Below, one piece after another: positions 25,506 to 33,600 of a stretch of 64,000 nt of DNA. Source of the stretch: Singulisphaera sp. GP187 (GTDB lineage: Bacteria > Planctomycetota > Planctomycetia > Isosphaerales > Isosphaeraceae); assembly GCF_900129635.1 (NCBI RefSeq), contig NZ_FSRB01000003.1, positions 930,001 to 994,000 on the forward strand, read 5' to 3'. Below the pieces are notes generated by a model. That model saw nothing but the letters and a program-made list of their open reading frames with translations. It ran no database searches and was not told the origin of the DNA. Position 1 is the stretch's first letter, and each line of letters starts with the position of its first letter. Made by a program: the position numbers and the translations under genes.

Positions 25506-26531
25506 ATGACACGGCGCCGCGCGTTTACGCTGATCGAACTGCTCGTCGTGATTGCGATCATCGCCGTCCTGATTGCGTTGCTTCTGCCCGCGGTCCAGGC
25601 GGCGCGCGAGGCGGCTCGGCGGTCGCAGTGCACGAACAACCTGAAGCAGTTGGGCATCGCCACCCATAACTATCACGATACGATCAGCCGATTTCCGTTT
25701 GGGGCGATCGTTCTGCCGGCGAACCACCCGTACGTCGTGGCCAATATCACGAAGCAAGGGCACTATCGCTACTCAGCGCTCGCTCAGTTGACCCCGTTTC
25801 TCGAACAGACGAACGTCTACAACGCGTTGAACTTCGACGTGGCGATTCAGGACGCGTCGTCCGTGCTTGCGCCCCAGAACACCACGATCTATTCCACGGT
25901 GGTGACCCTTTTTCTCTGCCCCAGCGACGCGAGTCGCGGCCAGGTCCTGCCGACCTATGCGTCGGCGAATTACATGGCCTGCTCCGGCACGGGCGTTGCC
26001 AGCGGTGGGTTCGGCCTTCCCGACCCGGCGTTCGGCACGCCCGACGGTGTCTTCTACTTCAATTCGTCGACGACCCTGGCCCAGATCGTCGACGGTTCGA
26101 GCAACACCGCTCTGATGAGCGAGACCATCATCGGCAGTGGGGCCGCCTCGTCGACCACGCCAGCGGGTGCCGTGAACCCGGCGGAGGTCGCCAAGCTCGT
26201 CTCGGGTGGCAGTCCCGTGTACATACCATTGACAGAAGCAGAATGCACCTCATCATCCAACTTCTATTTTCAACGGAACACGGCCTGGATTCACGGCGAC
26301 TACCAGCGCGGGCTCTACACGCACTTTTTGGCCCCCAACAGCAAGACCTACGACTGCCTGAGGCAGCAATACCATGGCTGGAAGGCCGCTCGCAGCCGGC
26401 ACTCCGGCGGCGTCAACGTCCTGCTCGGCGATGGATCGGTCAGGTTCGTCAAGGACTCAGTGAATCTCCAGGCCTGGCGCGGCCTGGCCACGAAGGCCGG
26501 CGGCGAGATTATCAGCGCCGATGCTCTCTGA
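25506..26531 (+). CDS. DUF1559 domain protein (planctomycete type II pseudopilin-like)
   Basis: 341 residues. The N-terminus RRAFTLIELLVVIAIIAVLI is a prepilin leader with the conserved Glu at +5, followed by LLLPAVQAAREAARRSQCTN, the standard start of DUF1559 proteins. The C-terminus has HSGGVNVLLGDGSVRFV, the family's H-x9-DG motif. The protein is presumably processed by a prepilin peptidase and placed in the cell envelope. Planctomycetes carry dozens of paralogues of unknown role. The ABC operon starts 87 bases later and need not be related. Confidence 0.95.
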   Translation: MTRRRAFTLIELLVVIAIIAVLIALLLPAVQAAREAARRSQCTNNLKQLGIATHNYHDTISRFPFGAIVLPANHPYVVANITKQGHYRYSALAQLTPFLEQTNVYNALNFDVAIQDASSVLAPQNTTIYSTVVTLFLCPSDASRGQVLPTYASANYMACSGTGVASGGFGLPDPAFGTPDGVFYFNSSTTLAQIVDGSSNTALMSETIIGSGAASSTTPAGAVNPAEVAKLVSGGSPVYIPLTEAECTSSSNFYFQRNTAWIHGDYQRGLYTHFLAPNSKTYDCLRQQYHGWKAARSRHSGGVNVLLGDGSVRFVKDSVNLQAWRGLATKAGGEIISADAL

Positions 26532-26618
26532 TGCCTTGATGATCTCGAAAACAAGACAATGCCTGTGGGCTGACGATGGCTCGATCGGCCATCCCGCCGC
26601 CTCTCGTGAGGAGTCATC

Positions 26619-27341
26619 ATGCTGCAAGCCGTGTCGTTAACGAAAGCGTATCAACACGACGGGCCCCTGGCCCTCGACCGGTTGGACCTGACCGTCAAAC
26701 CCGGCGAGGTGTTTTGTTTGCTCGGACCCAACGGCGCGGGGAAGACCACGACGGTCCACCTGTTTCTCAACTTCATCGCGCCGAGTTCGGGCCAGGCCCT
26801 GGTTTGCGGGATCGATAGTGCCCGCGACCCGCTGGCCGCTCGCCGCAAGCTGGCCTATATCCCGGAAAACGTGATGCTTTACGGGAAGCTGAGCGGCCTG
26901 GAAAACCTTGCCTATTTCAGTGCCCTGGCCACCGGTGTGCGACGGAGTCAGGGAGAGCTTCAATCGCTCCTGGTGCGAGCGGGTCTGCCCGCGGACGCGG
27001 CGAGTCGGCCGGTGGCCGGTTACTCCAAGGGGATGCGGCAAAAAGTCGGAATTGCCATCGCGTTGGCGAAGCAGGCTGAGACGCTTCTGCTCGACGAGCC
27101 GACCTCGGGCCTCGATCCCCTTGCCGCCAACGAGTTCGCGCGGCTGATTGAGAGTCTGCGTCAGCAAGACATGGCCGTGCTGATGGTCACACACGACCTG
27201 TTCCTGGCTCAACAGTGCGGCACCCGGGTCGGCATTATGCAGCGTGGCAAGCTCGTCTTCACTCTGATCACGGCCGATACCGACCATCTCGGGCTCGAAC
27301 GTGCTTACCTCGAAGCGTCGCGCGTTCAGGAGGTGGCATGA
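26619..27341 (+). CDS. ABC transporter ATP-binding protein
   Basis: 240 residues. Walker A GPNGAGKTTT, signature YSKGMRQKVGIA, Walker B LLLDEPTSGLDP and switch His (VTHD) are all in order. The domain type is that of ABC-2 exporters. Its stop overlaps the start of the first permease (ATGA at 27338), so ATPase and permeases form one complex. The substrate is unknown. Confidence 0.93.
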   Translation: MLQAVSLTKAYQHDGPLALDRLDLTVKPGEVFCLLGPNGAGKTTTVHLFLNFIAPSSGQALVCGIDSARDPLAARRKLAYIPENVMLYGKLSGLENLAYFSALATGVRRSQGELQSLLVRAGLPADAASRPVAGYSKGMRQKVGIAIALAKQAETLLLDEPTSGLDPLAANEFARLIESLRQQDMAVLMVTHDLFLAQQCGTRVGIMQRGKLVFTLITADTDHLGLERAYLEASRVQEVA

Positions 27342-28837
27342 CCACCGCCCCCGCACCGATCGCCCCCCACCCACGTCCGCAACCCGCCGTCACCTCCCAT
27401 CCCTCGATCCGGCCGGTCCTCTGGATCGCCCACAAGGAGTGGCTCGACCTCCGCCGTGACGCGCGGTGGCGAGTCCTCTCCGGGGTGACGGTGCTTTTGA
27501 TGCTGGCCGCACTGGCGCTCGGCCTCTTGGAGACCCGACGCCTGGAGCGGGAACATCGGGCGGCCGAGGCGGGCGACCGGCAGGTCTGGACCGCTCAGGG
27601 GGCCAAGAATCCGCATTCCGCGGCCCACTTCGGCCAGTACGCCTTCAAGCCCGTCGGTCCGCTCGCCCTGGCCGAACCGGGAATCGATGCTCATGTCGGC
27701 AGTGCGGTGTATCTCGAGGCGCACAAGCAGAACGAGGTGCAGTTTCGTGCGGCGCGCGACGGCACCCTCGCCGCGCGGATGGGGCACTTGACCCTGGCGC
27801 TCGTCTTGCAGACCGTCATGCCGCTGATGGCGATTCTCCTCGGCTTCGCGGCGTTCTCGGGAGAGCGGGAACGAGGAACCCTTTCCCAACTGCTGAGCCT
27901 GGGCGTGCGGCCCGCTCAACTGCTCCTGGGCAAAGCGCTGGCGAGTGCGGGCGTCCTGATGGGACTCCTTCTGATCGCATGCGCGGGACTCGCCGCGGGC
28001 CTGGCTCTGTTCGGCTCCGACCACGCCGCCGAAGTCGGCGGCGGTGGCCTACGACTTGCTGGCATGGCCCTGGGTTATTCGCTTTATCTTCTCGGATTTC
28101 TCGCCTTGGCCTTGGCCGTCTCGGCTCGAGCCCGCAGCTCGCGAACGGCCCTGGTCGGCTTGCTCATATTTTGGCTGCTCAATAGCTTCCTGGTGCCGCG
28201 CGGGGTGACCGACCTGGTGCGCAACGCCGACCCGCTCTCCACGACCCTCGCCTTTCGTGCGGCGATTGCCGACGACAAGAAGTCGCTATTCGGCCACGAC
28301 GAGAACCACCCCGGTTTCCTCGCGTTTCGCGATCGCGTGCTCCGGCAATACCAGGTGAAGCGTGTCGAGGATCTGCCGGTGAGCTTTCGCGGACTCTCTC
28401 TCCGTGAGGACGACGAGGCGGGCTATCGCATCTTCGACCGCCACTTCGACAAGCTTCAAGCCCAGGTCGAGCGGCAAGACGCCTGGCGCTCCGCACCTGG
28501 GATTCTCTTCCCGATGCTGGCCTTGCAACCGGTATCGATGGCGATGGCCGGCACCGACAACCGGCATCACCATCACTTCGCCAAGGCGGCCGAGGCGCAT
28601 CGCCGTCTCATCCAGACCGCGGCAAGCCAAGACCTGATCGACCACGCCAAGAACGGTGACGCCGACTACGTGGCCTCGGAGTCGACCTGGGCAAGGATCC
28701 CTGCGTTTGCCTATCGACAGCCGGGTGCCGGTTGGGCCTGGCAGGGCCAGACGCGCAACCTGTTGACGTTGACACTCTGGTTTTCAACCTGCTCCGCCTT
28801 GGCCTGGTTCGCGGCTCAGCGTCCGCGGGTACTCTGA
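27338..28837 (+). CDS. ABC-2 type permease with DUF3526-like architecture (first of pair)
   Basis: 499 residues from the ATG overlapping the ATPase stop. It has one N-terminal helix, a large extracytoplasmic domain (about residues 65-145), then a group of helices containing FSGERERGTLSQLLSLGV, the ABC-2 coupling motif. A second long hydrophilic region follows (about 320-460, with the His-rich NRHHHHFAK) and then a last helix. The layout fits the DUF3526-type permeases found in pairs. The His cluster could bind a metal, but this is speculation. Confidence 0.85.
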   Translation: MTTAPAPIAPHPRPQPAVTSHPSIRPVLWIAHKEWLDLRRDARWRVLSGVTVLLMLAALALGLLETRRLEREHRAAEAGDRQVWTAQGAKNPHSAAHFGQYAFKPVGPLALAEPGIDAHVGSAVYLEAHKQNEVQFRAARDGTLAARMGHLTLALVLQTVMPLMAILLGFAAFSGERERGTLSQLLSLGVRPAQLLLGKALASAGVLMGLLLIACAGLAAGLALFGSDHAAEVGGGGLRLAGMALGYSLYLLGFLALALAVSARARSSRTALVGLLIFWLLNSFLVPRGVTDLVRNADPLSTTLAFRAAIADDKKSLFGHDENHPGFLAFRDRVLRQYQVKRVEDLPVSFRGLSLREDDEAGYRIFDRHFDKLQAQVERQDAWRSAPGILFPMLALQPVSMAMAGTDNRHHHHFAKAAEAHRRLIQTAASQDLIDHAKNGDADYVASESTWARIPAFAYRQPGAGWAWQGQTRNLLTLTLWFSTCSALAWFAAQRPRVL

Positions 28838-28851
28838 GGAAACGAAATCGC

Positions 28852-30345
28852 ATGAGCACGTCCGTGTCCCGTACGCCTCAACAACAGGCTGCGAACCCTG
28901 TTCGTAAGGACGTCTCCACCTCGGTGTTGAAGACGTCGATGCGTTGCGAGTGGCGGTTGTTGCGCACCGATCTCGGTTGGTGGTCCGCGATCGCACTCCT
29001 GCTGGCCTGCCTCCTCTTCGCTTTGCATAACGGTTGCGTCCGGCTCGACGAACGCGCCCGGAGCATTTTGGCGGAGCAGCAGGACGAGGCCGAGCGACTC
29101 GCGACCCTGACCCGACAGCTCGGCCAGATCGAGCGCGGTGAGGTCAAACCACCCGATGCCCCTTATCGCGACCCCGGCAACGCGATCTACGTGGGTCGGC
29201 GCCAGGCCGCCACCGTGGCCTACCTGCCCAATGCTCCACTCGCCGTCACGGCGGTGGGGCTGGCGGACCTCTACCCGCACAGCTTCCAGGTGTCGGCCGG
29301 AAGCAAGGACAGCTTCCTGTTCGTCGATGAGATCGCCAACCCAACCCACCTACTGAGCGGCAGTTTCGACGTTGCCTTTGTCATCGTCTACCTCTACCCC
29401 CTGGTGTTGCTGGCCCTGAGCTACAACGTCCTCTCGAGTGAGCGCGAACAAGGGACGCTGGCGCTCACCGTCGCGTCATCCGCGCCGCTCATGACCGTGC
29501 TCGCCGGTAAGTTGGCTGTGCGCACCGGCAGCGTGATCGCGGCCGCAATTGTGACTCTCGGGTGCGCTCTGTTATTGGTCACGGGCGGAGCCGCGGGACT
29601 GGCATCGCTCGCCCTGCTCACGCTGACGATCGGGTTCTACGGCTTGTTCTGGGTGGCACTCTCCTTGCTGGTCAACAGCCTGGGGCGTGATTCCTCGTTC
29701 AATACGGTGGCCCTGGTCATGGCCTGGGTCTTGCTCTTGCTCGTGGCCCCCGCCGCCATGAATGCGACGGCCCAGGTGTTCTATCCCACGCCGCCGCGGT
29801 CCGAGATGGTGCTGGCGGTGCGCCACGCCGCAATCGACGCCGAACGCGACCGCGAGGCCACCGAGACCAAATTCCGCGAGGAGCACCGCAGCGCCGGCGA
29901 CCGTGGGGACGCTCGCAGCAAGCAGACTCTCGCAGTCACGCTCGCCGCCGACGCCCGAGCCGACGCGATGCTGGCCAACCACGAAGCCCAAGTGCGTGCC
30001 CAACGCCGCCTGAGCGATCGGCTTGCCTACCTCGTTCCCCCAGTCCTGATCAACGACGCGATTGTGGAACTGGCCGGCAACGGTCCCACTCGCTGGGACG
30101 ACTACCTGGAACGGATCGGCAGATTCCACACCCGATGGCAATCCTTTTTCGTCGACCGCGCAAGCCAAGGCGTAGCCCTCACGAGTGCCGACTACAAAGC
30201 GTTCCCCCGATTCGCGTCGTCCGTGGCTCAAACACAAGGGTTGGCTACCATCACGTGGCGAGTTCTGACGGCCTTGACCTGGGTTGCCGCCATCTCGACA
30301 GCAATTTATTTGTACGCCGCCCGGCGGATTTCGCATCAAGCCTGA
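28852..30345 (+). CDS. ABC-2 type permease with DUF3526-like architecture (second of pair)
   Basis: 497 residues. The gene starts 15 bases after the first permease and has the same design: N-terminal helix (WWSAIALLLACLLFALHNG), extracytoplasmic domain, helices with LSSEREQGTLALTVASSA, long hydrophilic region, terminal helix. The two permeases probably form a heterodimer with the upstream ATPase. The substrate is not evident; no outer-membrane receptor or periplasmic partner is adjacent. Confidence 0.85.
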   Translation: MSTSVSRTPQQQAANPVRKDVSTSVLKTSMRCEWRLLRTDLGWWSAIALLLACLLFALHNGCVRLDERARSILAEQQDEAERLATLTRQLGQIERGEVKPPDAPYRDPGNAIYVGRRQAATVAYLPNAPLAVTAVGLADLYPHSFQVSAGSKDSFLFVDEIANPTHLLSGSFDVAFVIVYLYPLVLLALSYNVLSSEREQGTLALTVASSAPLMTVLAGKLAVRTGSVIAAAIVTLGCALLLVTGGAAGLASLALLTLTIGFYGLFWVALSLLVNSLGRDSSFNTVALVMAWVLLLLVAPAAMNATAQVFYPTPPRSEMVLAVRHAAIDAERDREATETKFREEHRSAGDRGDARSKQTLAVTLAADARADAMLANHEAQVRAQRRLSDRLAYLVPPVLINDAIVELAGNGPTRWDDYLERIGRFHTRWQSFFVDRASQGVALTSADYKAFPRFASSVAQTQGLATITWRVLTALTWVAAISTAIYLYAARRISHQA

Positions 30346-30675
30346 GCCAACAGAACCGACTGGGCACAAGTTCGGAGTGCCCACCATATCGCACTTATCG
30401 ACACCACAATAGAGTTTCAGACGACTTCGAGGAGTTCCCCAGGGATTGCGCCCTGGGCCTTACACGGTCGCCCCATCGGGGCTGGCAAAGTTGGCATGAC
30501 CGCGCAGACAAGCGTTCACACAGAAGGATTGGCAATGCCGCGACAGGGCGACCGCACGCCCAATCCATAACGACATCACCACATCTCGCTCTCATGAAAA
30601 ACAACTCGCAAATACTTACACCACACAATATTCACCATATCACAATTTGCACTGAAATCGAATTGCCTCTGTCGT
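30346..30675. other. Intergenic region with an AT-rich end and one dispersed repeat
   Basis: About 330 bases separating two convergent transcription units. It contains a single arm of the repeat also seen at 9421-9649 (30438-30485) and then an AT-rich tract (about 30590-30665). No gene is supported. Confidence 0.5.
30438..30485 (+). repeat. Solitary copy of the dispersed CCCCAGGG-type repeat
   Basis: CCCCAGGGATTGCGCCCTGG followed by GCCCCATCGGGGCTG matches the right arm of the element at 9421-9649, with its two small palindromes conserved. It lies between convergent genes. Confidence 0.6.
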
Positions 30676-30677
30676 GA

Positions 30678-33600
30678 TCACTCCCATTCCCGCGCCCGGT
30701 CGTAGTACTGCCTCATGGTCGACACGATCCGCTTCTTCTCGTTGAGAGCGACGAAAAGGAACAGGAGAATGCCCAGGGAGAGCATCACGCCCGAGCGTGC
30801 CAGGACATTCGCCGCGCTCACGCGGCCGACCTGGTAAACGACGTCGAGGACGAAGCCGACGAGGCCGAGCCAGAGGAAGGTCTGGATCCGCAAGCCGATG
30901 CCGACGAAGATTCCGACGAGAGACAGAAGCAGGAGCGTGAGCCAGGCGCCGAAGCTTTGGAACTGCCAGATGGGCAGGGCGAGTGAAGCGTAGACCACGG
31001 TCAGACCGAGTCCTCGGATCGCGTTGACGATGTCAGTGCCGAACTCGCGGCGGTTCACCTCGGCGAAGAGGATGGCGGATAAGCCGACGGGGATCAGGAA
31101 GAGTTGGGGATGGTCGGCCAGTTGCCAGCCGACTCGGGACCAGGCGATCCAGAGAATGGCGTTGAGGAGCACCGCGGCCGCATAGCCGAGCGACTTCCAC
31201 TGCCTCGTGTAACAGGCCACGCCGTAGAAGGCCGCCGTGGTGAGGAGCAGGAACAAGCTGAGTTCATCCAGGCGCCCGTCGAGGATCGCCATCGCCGGCG
31301 GGATCAGCGGCAGGACGAGCGAGACGTACAAGGTGGGCCGGGCATAGAGGTTCATCTTGAAACGCTGCATGACCTCGGAGAGACCGAGGTCGAGATAGCC
31401 GAGCAGCGTGAGCACGGCTGCGTCGGTCGCGACGGAGACGGGAAAGAAGAAGCGGTAGTGGAAGTAAGCCCCTAAGAGCGTGGCTTGCGCGGCGTAGATC
31501 AGCCAGGGCGCGTACCAGCGACGGGCCACCAGAACGTCGAACCCGGCGGCGACCATCAGGATGCCGACCCCCACCAGGGCTTCACCGTCACCCAGGTCGA
31601 CCGAACTCACGCTCAGCGTCAGCGACGCGATCGAAGCCACCGCCCAAAACGACCCCAGGAGCGCCACCTGCTCGAGAGCAAGCACAACCCGGCCGCGTGA
31701 CTCCACGCCCCACGACTTCGAGGCAAAGCTGGTCGTCCGCAACCAGGTCGCGAGGGCCCAGAGCGCGAGGATCGCCGAGGTCGTCCCCAGGGCGAGGTCA
31801 AACGCCCACGGAGTCGTGGCGGAGATCCAACGCGGGCGCCCCAGTTGAAACACCAGAAGCGAGCTGAACGCACACCAGGTCAGGCCCCCCACCAAGGCGG
31901 ACGACACCCGGTGTCGGGTGATCGCCTGGATGCCGAACGTCAGGGTCGCCAGGAGCAGGGTGCCGAGCGTCATCGTCGTGGCGGTGAATTCTCCCTGGGT
32001 GAACGCGCAAGCGATCAGCCCGAGCAGGAACGCCGCGCGGTCCGCAAGGTTGACCCGACGCGCGGAGACGGTCGCGCCCACTTCGCCTCGCGTGTCGAAG
32101 AGAACGATTGCCAACCCGAGCCCGGCGGTCAGCAACGGGATGACGTTCGTGAAGCGGCCGACGAACTTGACGAGGATCGGCGAAATGCCGAGCCACCAGA
32201 GGAAGAGCGTCAAGACCACATAGAGGCCAAGCACGCGGTTCTCGCCGAACCGAGGCGTCTGGCCCACGACGTAGACCCAGGCCAGCAACAGCGTCGGTCC
32301 CACGACAGACCATCCTGCGTCCGCCATGAGGGTTGAGGGAACATCTCCGAAATAGACCCAGGCGAAGGTGGCGGCCCCCACCAACAGAGCGGTCAGGCTC
32401 CCCGCGATCGTGAAGGCGAACAGGGACCAGCGCTCGAGAACGGAGCCGGCCCCGACCTCGTCGATCCCGAGTCGTTGGCAGAGCACCGGCTCGACCCTCA
32501 GGAAATCTCGGCCCAGAACGAGCCAGAAGACAGCCAACAGAGTGCCGGCCAGCAACCAGCCGGCCGGCATGGTGACGAGCGGGGCCACGGCCATGAGGTA
32601 TCCCGTCGAGGCGAGTGCGGCGAAGGCGTGAATCCACCCCGAATAGTGGTACGCCTTGAGCATCAACAGGCAGAAGATCGAGAGACTGAGCGGCACCCAG
32701 GCGTGGGCCGACCATGGCACCTCGTGAGCAACGATCGGCATCAGCAAAAGACAAAGAGCCACATATCCACAAATCACGGCCGCATTAAAAAACGGAAACT
32801 CAAGGGCTAAGGCGGGAATCTTCAGCCACCGGCAAACGCGGAGCCCAACCCGCTGGGCCACGACGCCGACTCCCCAGAGCGCAAACACCCCGAGCACCGC
32901 GCCCGCCATCCGCTGCTCGCCCGATAGGCGCGGGAGCAAGGTCAGGTTGAGCACGCAAACGAGAGAACCGAAGGCCGCATACAGCCAGCCCGCGGCGGGG
33001 AAGCTCTTGACCATCAGCAGGAACGCGACCGCAATCAGGGACATCGCAACGGCGGACGAGAGCGACGTCGGGATCGCAAGCACGGTCAATAGAAGTGAAG
33101 ACATGAAGAGTGGCCGGGCATAGATCCGAATCGTCTCGGCCCGACCGGACCGGAGCGTGAGCAACCCGATTCTCCAGAGCCCGAGCCCCTCGATCACGGC
33201 CACCAGACCGAGGATGTACGCCTTCGACGGGTCGGACCGGCCAATGCTGAACAGGGTCAAATAGGTCGCGGAGACCAATGAGACGACCGCCGCATAGGTC
33301 AAGCGCGGCGTGCGCCAGGTCGCGGTGAGCAAGATCAGAACGACGCTGTTCGCCAGCAACGCGCCAGCGCTCGCGGGATAGGCGTCACGTGAAACGAATC
33401 GCGCGAGAAAGGCGAGCACGAAGACAAGGCCTGTCATTCCGAGTGCCATCACGGAGCACGGAATCGCATAAAAGGAATCGCCTCCCTCACGACGCACGAC
33501 ATACCCGGTTCTCCACAACGCCAAGGCCGACGCGGCGGAGATCAGGGCCAATGCCCCCAGACCGATCCCAGGATCGGGCCAAGCCACCCGGCCCCAGCCG